Below, piece after piece: positions 41,020-50,305 of a stretch of DNA of 64,000 bases (positions are counted from its first letter, which is position 1; every line of letters starts with the position of its first letter). A program made the translations under genes and the position numbers. The notes beneath the pieces were generated by a model that saw only the letters and a list, made by a program, of their open reading frames with translations, ran no database searches and was not told where the DNA came from. Where the stretch lies: assembly GCF_003696305.1 (NCBI RefSeq), contig NZ_RFFK01000004.1, positions 124,001 through 188,000 on the forward strand. Reading direction: 5' to 3'. Origin of the DNA: Pseudomonas sp. AOB-7. GTDB taxonomy: Bacteria; Pseudomonadota; Gammaproteobacteria; Pseudomonadales; Pseudomonadaceae.

Positions 41020-41724
41020 TCAGGTCGCTACCTGGTACTGGAAGCGGTCGGCGCGGCTGCTGGACTGCGCCAGCTCCACCGCCCGGCCAGCCGGATCGCG
41101 GGACAGGGTGAGTACGCTGAGCAGCGGCACATGGCGCGGCATCAGCAGGTGCGCGGCCTCCTCGCGGCTGGGCAGACGCGCGCCGATCAGGCTGAAGGTG
41201 CGCGCCAGTGGCAGGTCGCGCTGGCCCAGGTACTGGCGCAGCGAACCGCCCTGGTAGTCGGCCAACAGTGGCGCCAGGCTGGCGCAGAAACGGTGGCGGA
41301 TCAGGCTCATCGGCTGGCCGTCGAGCAGGCGCAGGGTGGCCAGCTCGAGCAGTTCGCTGCCGTCGGCCAGCTGCAGGTGGCGACACTCCTCGCCAGAGCC
41401 GGGGCGGCGGATACGCTCGATCAGCCGGGCCTCGACACGGTGGCCGAGCGCCGACAGCGACTGGCTGTAGGCACTGCCCGCCTCCACCGGGTAGATCAGC
41501 GGTTTGGCCAGCACCTGGGTGCCCTTGCCCTGGCGGCGCAGCAGGCGGCCTTCGAGCACCAGCTCGTCCACCGCGCGGCGCAGGGTGTGGCGGTTGACGG
41601 CAAAGCGCGCGGCCAGTTGCAGCTCACCCGGCAGGTAGTCGCCCGGACTCATGCGCTGCAGCTCCTCGCGCAGCACGGCGGCCAGCTCGCGGTACAGCGG
41701 TTCGATTCGTCTAGACAAGTGCAT
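41020..41724 (-). CDS. phnF: GntR-family phosphonate operon regulator PhnF
   Basis: PhnF-type proteins pair an N-terminal GntR winged helix with a C-terminal UTRA ligand domain and usually repress phosphonate genes. The 234-residue protein has 'LYRELAAVLREELQRM', 'LAARFAVNRHTLRRAVDELV' and 'GRLLRRQGKGTQVLAKP', then a UTRA domain with 'LATLRLLDGQPMSLIRHRF'. It is embedded between phnE and phnG as in other proteobacterial phn operons. No strong ribosome site precedes the ATG at 41724. Confidence 0.93.
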   Translation of the reverse strand: MHLSRRIEPLYRELAAVLREELQRMSPGDYLPGELQLAARFAVNRHTLRRAVDELVLEGRLLRRQGKGTQVLAKPLIYPVEAGSAYSQSLSALGHRVEARLIERIRRPGSGEECRHLQLADGSELLELATLRLLDGQPMSLIRHRFCASLAPLLADYQGGSLRQYLGQRDLPLARTFSLIGARLPSREEAAHLLMPRHVPLLSVLTLSRDPAGRAVELAQSSSRADRFQYQVAT

Positions 41725-41759
41725 GTCTTAAAAAAGGCGCTCGCAGGCGCCCATCTCCT

Positions 41760-42554
41760 TTAGATAAAGAGTTTGCGCAGGCGCTGGGAGAGGATGTCGA
41801 TGGCGCTCACCACCAGGATGATCACGATCAGCAGGGCGCAGGTCTGGGCGAACTGGAAGCCGCGAATGGCCTCCCAGAGGATCACCCCGATGCCGCCGGC
41901 GCCGACCATGCCGACCACCGTGGCCGAGCGCACGTTGGACTCGAAGCGGTACAGCGAGTAGGAAATCCACAGCGGCAGTACCTGCGGGATGACGCCGAAG
42001 ATCACCTCCTGCAGGGCACTGGCGCCGGTGGCGCGCACCCCTTCCACCGGGCCCGGGTCGATGGCTTCGACCGCCTCGGCGAACAGCTTGGCCAGCACCC
42101 CGGTGGTGCTGATGAACAGCGCCAGCACGCCGGCGAAGGGGCCGAGCCCGACCGCGACGACGAAGAGCATGGCGAAGACCATTTCGTTGATCGAACGGCA
42201 GGCATCCATCACCCGCCGCACCGGCTGGTAGACCCACCAGGGCACGATGTTTTCGGAGCAGAGAATGCCCAGCGGAATGGCGCAGACGATGGCCAGCACC
42301 GTGCCCCACAGGGCGATCTGCACGGTGACGACCATCTCCTTGACGTAGTGCCGCCAGTTGCTGAAGTCCGGCGGGAAGAAGTCGGCGGCGAAGGTGGCCA
42401 TGTTGCCCGAGTCACGCACCAGGGCCAGGGGGTTCATCTCGGCGCCCTGCCAGGACCAGGCCAGCACGGCGAAGAACAGGCCCCAGCCGATCAACTGCAA
42501 CCAGGAGCGCTTGGCGTCGGCGGCTGGCGGTGTGGCGGTAGTCAGAGTGGTCAT
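41760..42554 (-). CDS. phnE: Phosphonate ABC transporter permease PhnE
   Basis: PhnE is the inner-membrane permease of the PhnCDE phosphonate importer. The 264-residue protein has about six hydrophobic segments and the coupling-helix EAA-type region '[20 protein letters not shown]' with '[18 protein letters not shown]'. A single permease gene is present; some operons have two or a split phnE, so a homodimer is expected. It lies 66 bases after phnD and 35 bases before phnF. Confidence 0.95.
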   Translation of the reverse strand: MTTLTTATPPAADAKRSWLQLIGWGLFFAVLAWSWQGAEMNPLALVRDSGNMATFAADFFPPDFSNWRHYVKEMVVTVQIALWGTVLAIVCAIPLGILCSENIVPWWVYQPVRRVMDACRSINEMVFAMLFVVAVGLGPFAGVLALFISTTGVLAKLFAEAVEAIDPGPVEGVRATGASALQEVIFGVIPQVLPLWISYSLYRFESNVRSATVVGMVGAGGIGVILWEAIRGFQFAQTCALLIVIILVVSAIDILSQRLRKLFI

Positions 42555-42620
42555 GAAGGCGGTATCTCGAAAAAACGACTTGCGATCAGCCCCTCGGCAG
42601 GTGCCGAGGGGCTGTCGGAT

Positions 42621-43622
42621 TCAACCGGCGCTGGCGCCGTTTTGCTTGTCGCGCTCGGCCATGCGCTGCTCGAGCTTGGCCAGCTCGGCGTCGATGTCCT
42701 TGAGCTGCGCCTGCTTGTCGGCGTCCTTGAGCGTGGCGTTGGCGGCCACTTCGCTGCGCTTCTTGAACAGCTCGAGCTGACGGATCGGCAACAGCTGGTC
42801 GTCGTCGGAGGCCTTGAACTGGCCCCACTGCAGGCCTTCGAGGACCTTCTTCTCGTCCGGCTTGGCGCCGTAGGTCATGAAGAACTCGCGCAGCTTGGCC
42901 TTGCTTGCGTCGTCCAGGTTCTTGCGCCAGACCATCGGGTCGGAGGGGATCAGCGGCGAGGTCCAGATCACCTTGAGCTGCGCGGCCTTGTCCGGCGCGG
43001 TAACTTCCAGGCGCTCCATGCCTTCGCTGTTGAAGGTGCCGACGTCGACCTGCTTGTTGGCCACCGACAGCGCGTTGACCTCATGGCTGCCGTTGAGCGC
43101 GCGCTTGAAGATCTTGCTCGGGTCGGCCTTGTTCTGGGCGAACACGTAGTAGCCGGGCACCAGGTAGCCGGAGGTGGAGTTGGGGTCGCCGTTGGCGAAG
43201 GTCAGGCTGGCGGCGTTCTTCAGCATGTCCTCGATCGACTCGAGCGGGCTGTCCTTGTGCGCCACCATCAGGCTGTAGTAACCCTGCGCGCCGTTGGCCG
43301 CGACGGTCTGGGCGAACACCTCGCCGCCGGCGCGATCCACCGCTTCCATCGCCGCCTTGTTGCCGTACCAGGCCACGTCGACCTTGTCGAAGCGCATGCC
43401 CTGGATGATCCCGGCGTAGTCCGGGGCGAAGAAGGCGTTGACCTTGAAGCCGGTCTGCTTGCTCATGTCGGCGAGAAAGGGATCCCACATGGCCTTGAGG
43501 TTCTGCGAGGACTCGGTGGAGATGATGCCGAAATTGAGCTGCTCGGCGGCCTGGGCCGTGCCCAGCAGGGAACCGGTGACGAGCGCAGAGGCAGCCAGCA
43601 CCTGGCCGATGCGATTGAACAT
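42621..43622 (-). CDS. phnD: Phosphonate ABC transporter substrate-binding protein PhnD
   Basis: PhnD is the periplasmic binding protein of the PhnCDE importer. The 333-residue precursor has a signal peptide 'VLAASALVTGSLLGTAQA' with cleavage after AQA, then 'LNFGIISTESSQNLKAMWDP', 'FFAPDYAGIIQGMRFDKVDV', 'FANGDPNSTSGYLVPGYYVF' and 'VIWTSPLIPSDPMVWRKNL'. ATG 43622 has AGGAG 9 bases upstream. The C-terminal ~40 residues are Lys/Glu/Ala-rich and helical ('LKDIDAELAKLEQRMAERDK'). Confidence 0.96.
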   Translation of the reverse strand: MFNRIGQVLAASALVTGSLLGTAQAAEQLNFGIISTESSQNLKAMWDPFLADMSKQTGFKVNAFFAPDYAGIIQGMRFDKVDVAWYGNKAAMEAVDRAGGEVFAQTVAANGAQGYYSLMVAHKDSPLESIEDMLKNAASLTFANGDPNSTSGYLVPGYYVFAQNKADPSKIFKRALNGSHEVNALSVANKQVDVGTFNSEGMERLEVTAPDKAAQLKVIWTSPLIPSDPMVWRKNLDDASKAKLREFFMTYGAKPDEKKVLEGLQWGQFKASDDDQLLPIRQLELFKKRSEVAANATLKDADKQAQLKDIDAELAKLEQRMAERDKQNGASAG

Positions 43623-43676
43623 GGAGCACACTCCTGTTGCGGGTTGGCGTTGTTGGATCGAACGAAGGAAGCGAGA

Positions 43677-44510
43677 TCAGGCCTTGGCCAGCACCAGCGG
43701 GCGCTCGACGGCGCGCGGGCGCTGCCCTTGCGGCAGCAGCAGGCTGACGTCGAGGTCGCCGCCGTAGAGGTCGTTGAGAAAATCGGGGTTGAAGCTTTCG
43801 GTGGGGCCGTCGAAATGGATGCGCCCGCCTTTCAGCGCCACCGCACGCCGGCAATAGCGCACCGCGTAGTCGACCTGATGCAGGGTCACCACCACGGTCT
43901 TGCCGTCGCGGCGATTGATGTCGGCGAGAATCTCCATCACCTTGCGTGCCGACTCGGGGTCGAGCGAGGCGATCGGCTCGTCGGCCAGGATCACCTCGGC
44001 CTGCTGGCACAGGGCACGGGCGATGGCCACCCGCTGCTGCTGGCCGCCTGATAGCGTAGAGGCGCGCTGCGCGGCAAGATCGGCCAGCCCGACGCGCTCA
44101 AGGGCATCCATGGCGCGCTGCTTCTCCTCGGCGCTGAACAGACTGAGGCTGCCGCGCCAGCGCGGCATGCGCCCCAGGCCGCCGAGCAGCACGTTCTGCA
44201 ATACGCTGAGGCGACCGACCAGGTTGAACTGCTGGAAGATGTAACCGATATCGGCGCGCAGGCGGCGCACCTCGCCGTTCAGACGGCCTGCGGCCTGCAC
44301 CTGACGGCCAAGCACCTCGATGCTGCCACCGCCGCTGCGGTCGCAGCAGGCCAGGCCGGCCAGATGCCGCAGCAACGTCGACTTGCCCGAGCCGGAGGCG
44401 CCGATCAGCGCCACCATCTCGCCCGGCTGCACCGACAGCGCCAGGTCGAACAACGCCTGTTTCTGACCGAAGGTCTTGTTCAGGCTATCGACTCGAATCA
44501 CTGCGCTCAT
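43677..44510 (-). CDS. phnC: Phosphonate ABC transporter ATP-binding protein PhnC
   Basis: PhnC is the ATPase of the phosphonate importer. The 277-residue protein has Walker A '[20 protein letters not shown]', Q-loop '[20 protein letters not shown]', the signature '[20 protein letters not shown]' and Walker B '[18 protein letters not shown]', plus H-loop '[15 protein letters not shown]'. ATG 44510 has GAGGG about 8 bases upstream; an upstream extension of 49 codons is unsupported. It leads the phnCDEFGHIJKLMNP operon, divergent from amrZ. Confidence 0.95.
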   Translation of the reverse strand: MSAVIRVDSLNKTFGQKQALFDLALSVQPGEMVALIGASGSGKSTLLRHLAGLACCDRSGGGSIEVLGRQVQAAGRLNGEVRRLRADIGYIFQQFNLVGRLSVLQNVLLGGLGRMPRWRGSLSLFSAEEKQRAMDALERVGLADLAAQRASTLSGGQQQRVAIARALCQQAEVILADEPIASLDPESARKVMEILADINRRDGKTVVVTLHQVDYAVRYCRRAVALKGGRIHFDGPTESFNPDFLNDLYGGDLDVSLLLPQGQRPRAVERPLVLAKA

Positions 44511-44612
44511 GGGCTGGCCCTCTACTATCATTGACGATAAGAAGGCAGCGCCTGGCCGCCATCTGGTGTAGACCAAGGTAGGTGCAAGCTGTGTCAGAGC
44601 CGTGAACCGGGG

Positions 44613-44630
44613 ATGACGATTGAGTGACCA
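44613..44630 (-). promoter_or_regulatory. Possible Pho box of the phn operon
   Basis: On the minus strand 44630-44613 reads TGGTCACTCAATCGTCAT, two GTCA-centred half-sites repeating with the 11-base period of a Pho box (CTGTCAT-N4-CTGTCAT; 9 of 14 fixed bases match). It lies about 100 bases before phnC. PhoB control of phn operons is well known, but this match is imperfect. Confidence 0.4.
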
Positions 44631-44758
44631 GGGCTTGAATTTTTTATGCCCGAGCACAGCCCGAGCACGACTTCTGCCGAATACTGCGCATTTCTGACAG
44701 CCGGTGCTGGCATATCGCCTTTACCTGGCTCAAAATCCGACACGTAATTGGCGTCAAG

Positions 44759-44786
44759 GAACTGTTCAGATGACCCTTAGGTCATA
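44759..44786 (+). promoter_or_regulatory. Possible AlgU (sigma-22) promoter of amrZ
   Basis: GAACTG (44759-44764), a 17-base spacer and TCATA (44782-44786) resemble the AlgU/RpoE-type pattern GAACTT-N16/17-TCTGA. In P. aeruginosa amrZ (algZ) is transcribed with AlgU, which agrees. The -10 match is only partial. Confidence 0.42.
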
Positions 44787-44897
44787 ACGACGCATAACGC
44801 GATACTGGTTGAACGGCTAGTGCTAAAGATGGTCAAACCGGTGACAATCTTGAAACTGACTACCAGTCTCGCTCTCCTGAACTAACCGGTTTAATGT

Positions 44898-45224
44898 ATG
44901 CGCCCTATGAAACAGGCTACCTATTCCAGCCGCACGGCTGACAAATTCGTCGTTCGCTTGCCCGATGGCATGCGTGAGCGTATCGCTGACGTAGCACGCA
45001 ACCATCATCGCAGCATGAACTCGGAAATCATCGCCCGCCTGGAGCAGAGCATGCTGCAGGAAGGCGCCCTGGGCGACGAGCTCAACCTGCGTCTCGACAG
45101 CCCCGAGCTGAGCCTGCACGAGCGCGAACTGCTGCAGCGTTTCCGTCAGCTGTCGCGCCGCCAGCAGAACGCCCTGGTCGCCCTGATCGCCCACGACGTG
45201 GAAATGGCCGCCGAAGAAGCTTGA
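44898..45224 (+). CDS. amrZ: Ribbon-helix-helix regulator AmrZ (AlgZ)
   Basis: AmrZ is an Arc-type DNA-binding protein that in Pseudomonas controls alginate, motility, c-di-GMP and exopolysaccharide genes. The 108-residue protein has the ribbon-helix-helix segment '[20 protein letters not shown]' and '[19 protein letters not shown]', then the C-terminal tetramerisation region '[20 protein letters not shown]' and '[13 protein letters not shown]'. It is very close to P. aeruginosa AmrZ and is likewise divergent from phnC. A strong terminator follows. Confidence 0.96.
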   Translation: MRPMKQATYSSRTADKFVVRLPDGMRERIADVARNHHRSMNSEIIARLEQSMLQEGALGDELNLRLDSPELSLHERELLQRFRQLSRRQQNALVALIAHDVEMAAEEA

Positions 45225-45230
45225 GGCAAG

Positions 45231-45271
45231 CCCCACAAAAAAACCGGCCTTGAGCCGGTTTTTTTGTGGGG
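45231..45271. terminator. Long bidirectional terminator after amrZ
   Basis: CCCCACAAAAAAACCGGC (45231-45248) and GCCGGTTTTTTTGTGGGG (45254-45271) form a perfect 18-bp stem with a 5-base loop. The internal A7/T7 tract means the inner CCGGC/GCCGG stem is followed by T7 on both strands, so it can stop transcription from amrZ and from the opposite side. Confidence 0.93.
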
Positions 45272-45281
45272 GGGTATTAAA

Positions 45282-45303
45282 GGCGCGGAGCGAACTCCGC
45301 GCC
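45282..45303 (-). terminator. Terminator of the oadGAB operon
   Basis: On the minus strand GGCGCGGAG-TTCG-CTCCGCGCC forms a 9-bp stem with a stable TTCG loop, followed by TTTAAT. It starts 5 bases after the oadB stop. Confidence 0.85.
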
Positions 45304-45307
45304 TTCT

Positions 45308-46444
45308 TCAGCCGACGAAGCTGAGCAGCACCCCCGCCGCCACTGCCGAGCCGATCACCCCGGCCACGTTCGGGCCCATGGCGTGCATCAGCAGGAAGTT
45401 CTGCGGATTGGCTTCCAGCCCCACCTTGTTCGACACCCTGGCAGCCATAGGCACCGCCGAGACGCCGGCCGAGCCGATCAGCGGGTTGACCTTGTGGGTG
45501 CTGAACACATTCATCAGCTTGGCCATCAGCACCCCGGCGGCGGTGCCGGCGCAGAAGGCGACCATGCCCAGCAGCAGGATGCCCAGGGTCTTCAGTTGCA
45601 GAAAGGCCTCGGCCGACAGCTTGGAGCCCACGGTCAGGCCAAGGAAGATGGTGACGATGTTGATCAGCGCGTTGCGCGAGGTATCGGCCAGGCGCTCGAC
45701 CACGCCACATTCGCGCAGCAGGTTGCCGAGGGCGAACATGCCGATCAGCGGCGCGGCGTCCGGCAGCAGCATGCCGATCAGCAGGCACAGCACGATGGGG
45801 AAGATGATCTTCTCGGTCTGCCCCACCGGACGCAGCTGCTGCATGACGATGGCGCGCTCCTCCTTGGTGGTCAGCGCGCGCATGATCGGCGGCTGCAGCA
45901 GCGGCACCAGGGCCATGTAGGCATAGGCCGCCACGGCGATGGGGCCGAGCAGGTGCGGCGCCAGCTTGGAGGTGACGAAGATCGAGGTCGGCCCGTCCGC
46001 CCCGCCGATGATGGCGATGGATGCCGCCTCCTTGAGGCTGAACTCCATCCCCGGAATGCCGATGGCGGTGATCGCCAGGGCGCCGAGCAGGGTGCCGAAG
46101 ATGCCGAACTGCGCGGCGGCGCCGAGCAGCAGGGTCTTGGGGTTGGCCAGCATCGGTCCGAAGTCGGTCATGGCGCCGACGCCGAGGAAGATCAGCAGCG
46201 GGAAGATGCTGGTGGGCAGGCCCACCTCATAGATCAGGTGGAGGAAACCGGCGCCCTCGGCCATGTTGGCCACCGGGATGTTCGACAGCAGGCCGCCGAA
46301 ACCGATGGGCACCAGCAGCAGGGGCTCGAACCCCTTCTTGATCGCCAGGTAGATCAGCAGCATGCACACCGCGATCATGAACGCCTGACCGGGCTCCAGG
46401 TGGTACAGGCCGGTGCTCTGCCAGAGCTTGAGCAGCTTTTCCAT
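45308..46444 (-). CDS. oadB: Sodium-pumping oxaloacetate decarboxylase beta subunit OadB
   Basis: OadB is the membrane subunit that decarboxylates carboxybiotin and pumps Na+ outward. The 378-residue protein is very hydrophobic, with the family segments '[16 protein letters not shown]', '[20 protein letters not shown]', '[20 protein letters not shown]' (with the ion-site Asp) and '[20 protein letters not shown]'. GAGGG lies 7-8 bases before the ATG. It is the last gene of oadGAB, ten bases after oadA. Confidence 0.95.
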   Translation of the reverse strand: MEKLLKLWQSTGLYHLEPGQAFMIAVCMLLIYLAIKKGFEPLLLVPIGFGGLLSNIPVANMAEGAGFLHLIYEVGLPTSIFPLLIFLGVGAMTDFGPMLANPKTLLLGAAAQFGIFGTLLGALAITAIGIPGMEFSLKEAASIAIIGGADGPTSIFVTSKLAPHLLGPIAVAAYAYMALVPLLQPPIMRALTTKEERAIVMQQLRPVGQTEKIIFPIVLCLLIGMLLPDAAPLIGMFALGNLLRECGVVERLADTSRNALINIVTIFLGLTVGSKLSAEAFLQLKTLGILLLGMVAFCAGTAAGVLMAKLMNVFSTHKVNPLIGSAGVSAVPMAARVSNKVGLEANPQNFLLMHAMGPNVAGVIGSAVAAGVLLSFVG

Positions 46445-46454
46445 GGTGCGCCCC

Positions 46455-48230
46455 TCAGCCGATGGTCAGCAGGCTGTCGCCCACCGCCACCGCATCGCCG
46501 ACCTTGACGTTGACCGCCCCGACGCTGCCGGCCTTGAAGGCGCGGATCTCGGTTTCCATCTTCATCGCCTCGAGGATGATCACCAGCTGGCCCTCCTCCA
46601 CGGCCTGGCCGGGTTGCACCAGCACCTTGAAGATATTGCCGGCCAGCGGTGCCGCCTGCGGCTCGCCGCCCCCCACGGCAACGGGCGCGGCGGGTGCAGC
46701 CGCGGCACTGCCAGCGAGCGGCTTGATGCCCTCGATATCGCCGCCCTCGCCCACCTGCACGACGAACGACTTACCATTGACTTCGACGGTGTAGACCTCG
46801 GGCTTGCCGGCCTCGCGGGCAGGGGTTTCCTTGCCGGTCGGCGCCGGCTCGAAGGCCGCCGGGTTGCCGCGGTTCTCCAGGAACTTCAGGCCGATCTGCG
46901 GGAACAGCGCGTAGGTCAGCACGTCGTCGATCTCGTCGACGGCCAGCTTGATGCCCTTCTCCCGGGCGATACCCTTGAGTTCGGCGGTCAGCTTGTCCAT
47001 TTCGGCGTCCAGCAAGTCGGCCGGGCGGCAGGTGATCGCCTCGGCGCCATCGAGCACGCGCGCCTGCAGCTCGGCATTGAACGGCGCGGGCGCGGCGCCG
47101 TACTCGCCCTTGAGCACGCCGGCGGTTTCCTTGGTGATGGACTTGTAGCGCTCGCCGGTAAGCACGTTGATCACCGCCTGGGTGCCGACGATCTGCGAGG
47201 TCGGGGTCACCAGTGGGATGAAACCGAGGTCTTCGCGCACGCGCGGGATCTCGGCCAACACCTGGTCGAACTTGTCCTGGGCGCCCTGCTCCTTGAGCTG
47301 ACTTTCCATGTTGGTGAGCATGCCGCCCGGCACCTGGGCGACCAGGATGCGCGAGTCGACGCCCTTGAGGTTGCCCTCGAACTTCGCGTACTTCTTGCGC
47401 ACTTCGCGGAAGTAGGCAGCGATTTCCTCCAGCAGCTCCAGGTTGAGCCCGGTGTCGCGCTCGGTGCCCCGGAACATGGCCACCACCGACTCGGTCGGCG
47501 AATGGCCGTAGGTCATCGACAGCGAGGAAATCGCGGTGTCGACGTTATCGATACCGGCCTCCACCGCCTTGAGGATGGCCACCGACGACAGTCCCGCGGT
47601 GGCGTGGCACTGCATATGGATCGGGATGGCCAGGCTGGCCTTGAGTCGCGACACCAGCTCGAAGGCGGTGTAGGGCGTGAGGATGCCGGCCATGTCCTTG
47701 ATGGCGATGGAGTCGGCGCCCATGTCCTCGATCTGCTTGGCCAGATCGACCCACATGTCCAGGGTGTGCACCGGGCTGGTGGTGTAGGAGATGGTGCCCT
47801 GGGCATGCTTGCCCTGGCGCTTGACCGCCTGCAGGGCGGTCTGCAGGTTGCGCGGGTCGTTCATCGCGTCGAACACACGGAACACGTCGACGCCATTGAC
47901 GGCGGCGCGTTCGACGAATTTTTCCACCACGTCGTCGGCGTAGTGGCGGTAGCCCAGCAGGTTCTGGCCGCGCAGGAGCATCTGCTGGCGGGTATTGGGC
48001 ATCGCCTGCTTCAGCGCGCGGATGCGCTCCCAGGGATCTTCGCCCAGGTAGCGAATACAGGCGTCGAAGGTCGCACCGCCCCAGGACTCCACCGACCAGA
48101 AGCCGACCTGATCGAGCTTGGGCGCGATCGGTAGCATGTCCTCCAGGCGCACGCGGGTGGCCAGGATGGATTGGTGGGCGTCGCGCAGCACCACATCGGT
48201 GATCCCGAGTGCTTGTTTAACAGCAGTCAT
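46455..48230 (-). CDS. oadA: Oxaloacetate decarboxylase alpha subunit OadA
   Basis: OadA transfers the carboxyl group of oxaloacetate to biotin. The 591-residue protein has the carboxyltransferase TIM barrel ('[20 protein letters not shown]', '[14 protein letters not shown]', '[19 protein letters not shown]'), the PYC/OADA domain, a Pro/Ala linker around residues 465-525 and a C-terminal biotinyl domain with '[10 protein letters not shown]' (biotinylated Lys557). Similar proteins serve as pyruvate carboxylase subunit B, but oadG and oadB alongside make a decarboxylase pump the better call. Confidence 0.94.
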   Translation of the reverse strand: MTAVKQALGITDVVLRDAHQSILATRVRLEDMLPIAPKLDQVGFWSVESWGGATFDACIRYLGEDPWERIRALKQAMPNTRQQMLLRGQNLLGYRHYADDVVEKFVERAAVNGVDVFRVFDAMNDPRNLQTALQAVKRQGKHAQGTISYTTSPVHTLDMWVDLAKQIEDMGADSIAIKDMAGILTPYTAFELVSRLKASLAIPIHMQCHATAGLSSVAILKAVEAGIDNVDTAISSLSMTYGHSPTESVVAMFRGTERDTGLNLELLEEIAAYFREVRKKYAKFEGNLKGVDSRILVAQVPGGMLTNMESQLKEQGAQDKFDQVLAEIPRVREDLGFIPLVTPTSQIVGTQAVINVLTGERYKSITKETAGVLKGEYGAAPAPFNAELQARVLDGAEAITCRPADLLDAEMDKLTAELKGIAREKGIKLAVDEIDDVLTYALFPQIGLKFLENRGNPAAFEPAPTGKETPAREAGKPEVYTVEVNGKSFVVQVGEGGDIEGIKPLAGSAAAAPAAPVAVGGGEPQAAPLAGNIFKVLVQPGQAVEEGQLVIILEAMKMETEIRAFKAGSVGAVNVKVGDAVAVGDSLLTIG

Positions 48231-48254
48231 ACAGGTGCTCCCTCTAGAACCTGA

Positions 48255-48512
48255 TCAACCGCGGCGGGCGCGGTGCTGATGAATGGCGGATTGAATGGCT
48301 GCCAGCAATTCGGCATCCGGCTCCTTGCTGGCCGGTTTGCCGCTGGGTACTGCGGAAGAGGCGACGGGGGCAGGCGTGTGCGGGGCGAAGACTTCGATCA
48401 GGCGCGACATCACGCGGATCGCCAGCACCAGCAGCACCAGAAAGACAAACACGAAACCCATGCCGAACAGCATGAGCTCGACACCCTCGAGCAGGAGTTC
48501 ACTGGGGGTCAT
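48255..48512 (-). CDS. oadG: Oxaloacetate decarboxylase gamma subunit OadG
   Basis: OadG is the small single-pass membrane subunit that holds the pump together. From ATG 48512 it has 85 residues: a short N-terminus 'MTPSELLLEGVELMLFGMGF', one membrane segment rich in Phe, Val and Leu, a Pro/Ala linker and a charged tail. I prefer ATG 48512 (AAGGAG 7 bases upstream) to an in-frame ATG at 48551, which lacks a ribosome site. It leads oadGAB, the standard order. Confidence 0.9.
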   Translation of the reverse strand: MTPSELLLEGVELMLFGMGFVFVFLVLLVLAIRVMSRLIEVFAPHTPAPVASSAVPSGKPASKEPDAELLAAIQSAIHQHRARRG

Positions 48513-48709
48513 CTTGGCTCCTTTTGCCAGCAGCTCGCGGGCTGCATTCATTATTGATTAGGAGCGCCCGGGATCGACCCCGGGCAGAGCTGGCGAACCT
48601 TAGCCTGAAACAAGCGTTTGAGGCAAACCTCAAACGGACTAGGCGGGCATTTTATGTAGTGGGCGACCCACCACTACTACCAAAGACGAGGGCGCTCGCG
48701 CGAGGCCCG

Positions 48710-49636
48710 CTAGGAGGCCACGCCCGACCGGGAAGCGACGGCGGGCGCCAGCGCCAGCAGCGCCTTGAAATGGCGGCATTCAGCGCCCGGGGTACGCCCG
48801 AACAGGCGCCTGAACTCGCGACTGAACTGCGAAGGACTTTCGTAACCGACCCGCTGCGCCGCGTCGGCCGCGCTCATGCCGCTGCGAATCATCAACAGGC
48901 GCGCCTGATGCAGGCGGATGGCCTTGAGATACTGCAACGGCGAGCGACTGGTCACGGCCTTGAAGTGCACATGGAAGGCCGGCACGCTCATATTGGCCAT
49001 CGCAGCCAGAGTCGCGACGTCGAGCGCCTGGGGATAATCGCTGTGGATGCGCCGCAGCACCCTGGCGATACGGCCGAAATGGCTGCCCTGCGCCAGGGTC
49101 GCGCGCAGGCCGCCGCCCTGCTCGCCCTGCAACACGCGGAAGACGATCTCGCGCAGAATCGACGGCCCCAGCAAACGCGCCTCGTCCGGCTCGGCCAACG
49201 CCTCCAGCAGGCGCAACGTCGCCTCGCTCAACCTGGCATCCAGCGGGCTCGAACAGAGGGTGGCGGGCGCCGGAGGCGACGCCCCGTCCAGGCCGATGGC
49301 CAGCTCCGCGACCAGTAACGGGTCGATGCGCAGCGCCAGCCCCAGCAACGGCTCGGCCGCGCTGGCCTCGGTCTCGATGGAAAACGGCAGAGGCAGCGCC
49401 AGCACCAGGTAGTGCTGGGCGTCGTAGACATACAACCTGCCGTCGTGCAGCCCGCGCTTGCGCCCCTGGATGACGATGACGATGCTCGGTTCGTACAGCG
49501 CCGGCGTGCTGGGCAGCGGGCGATTGGCGCGCATGAAGGTCACGCCGTCGAGTAACGACTCGGTGTAGCCCTCTTCCGGGGCCAGGCGCAGCATCAGTTC
49601 CACCATGCGTTGGCGCCTGTCGGATATCGCGATCAT
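48710..49636 (-). CDS. AraC family transcriptional regulator
   Basis: A 308-residue regulator with an N-terminal AraC_N-type domain ('EPSIVIVIQGRKRGLHDGRL', 'HYLVLALPLPFSIETEASAA') and a C-terminal double HTH ('LDVATLAAMANMSVPAFHVH', 'SPLQYLKAIRLHQARLLM', 'RVGYESPSQFSREFRRLFGR'). I chose ATG 49636; the frame is open upstream, but the ribosome sites there are no better. It is divergent from a secreted SnoaL-like protein gene and probably regulates it, by analogy with many AraC genes divergent from their target. Confidence 0.88.
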   Translation of the reverse strand: MIAISDRRQRMVELMLRLAPEEGYTESLLDGVTFMRANRPLPSTPALYEPSIVIVIQGRKRGLHDGRLYVYDAQHYLVLALPLPFSIETEASAAEPLLGLALRIDPLLVAELAIGLDGASPPAPATLCSSPLDARLSEATLRLLEALAEPDEARLLGPSILREIVFRVLQGEQGGGLRATLAQGSHFGRIARVLRRIHSDYPQALDVATLAAMANMSVPAFHVHFKAVTSRSPLQYLKAIRLHQARLLMIRSGMSAADAAQRVGYESPSQFSREFRRLFGRTPGAECRHFKALLALAPAVASRSGVAS

Positions 49637-49804
49637 GGCTCTGGGGACTCGGCTGTTTCCGCGGGCCGACATTCTATGGCCCGCGAAATAGAAACAGGCA
49701 AGATCGAAAGAGTAACCGGACTTAGCAGCCCGCCTCGCCCCGCCTAGCATGAGGCCTGCGCCCTGCACGCCGCAGGCGCTAGCCGCCAATAGGAGAATCG
49801 ATCC

Positions 49805-50305
49805 ATGAACCCGTTAGGACACCTCGGCGCCCTGCTGCTCGGCGTACTGCTGAGCCTACCGAGCTGGGCCGCCGGCGCCACGCAGGACAACCGCGCCCTG
49901 ATCCAGCAGGCCTTCGACGACTGGCGCAACGGCCAGGGCAGCGTCTTCGACCTGCTCGCCGAAGACGCCGTGTGGATAGTCGCCGGAAACAGCCCGGTAT
50001 CAGGTACCTACCCCACACGTCAGGCATTTCTCGAAGAGGCGGTCAAACCCATCACCGCCAAACTGGCGACGCCGATTACCCCCACGGTTCGCCAGCTGGT
50101 AGCGCAGGGGCCCTATGTGGTCGCGATCTGGGATGGCCAGGCGACCGCCCATGATGGCAGCCGCTATGAGAACAGCTACGCCTGGCATATGCAGCTCGAG
50201 GACGGCCGCATCACTCACGTCACGGCCTTCCTCGATACCTGGCGGCTGGTGCAGCTGATGGAGCGGCCTACAGGAGGAAGATCGACGCCAGCCCCAGGAA
50301 AATGA
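49805..50305 (+). CDS. Exported SnoaL/NTF2-like protein
   Basis: A 166-residue protein with a signal peptide ('LGALLLGVLLSLPSWAAG') and an NTF2-like cone fold as in ketosteroid-isomerase-like proteins. Visible features are 'RALIQQAFDDWRNGQGSVFD', 'LLAEDAVWIVAGNSPVSGTY', 'YVVAIWDGQATAHDGS' and 'AWHMQLEDGRITHVTAFLD'. AGGAG lies about 9 bases before the ATG. Its last 38 bases overlap the convergent mgtE gene. Function unknown: the family includes enzymes and ligand binders. Confidence 0.82.
   Translation: MNPLGHLGALLLGVLLSLPSWAAGATQDNRALIQQAFDDWRNGQGSVFDLLAEDAVWIVAGNSPVSGTYPTRQAFLEEAVKPITAKLATPITPTVRQLVAQGPYVVAIWDGQATAHDGSRYENSYAWHMQLEDGRITHVTAFLDTWRLVQLMERPTGGRSTPAPGK

Larger units (their letters stand above)
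44511..44897. other. Divergent regulatory region between phnC and amrZ
   Basis: This region of nearly 390 bases separates phnC (minus) and amrZ (plus). It carries a possible Pho box (44613-44630), a possible AlgU promoter (44759-44786), and a short direct repeat CCCGAGCAC at 44649-44668. No coding frame in it has recognisable features. Confidence 0.6.

Noticed and set aside
44649..44668. Direct repeat of CCCGAGCAC in the amrZ-phnC gap.
   Set aside because: It is only nine bases and two copies; there is no evidence that it is more than chance.
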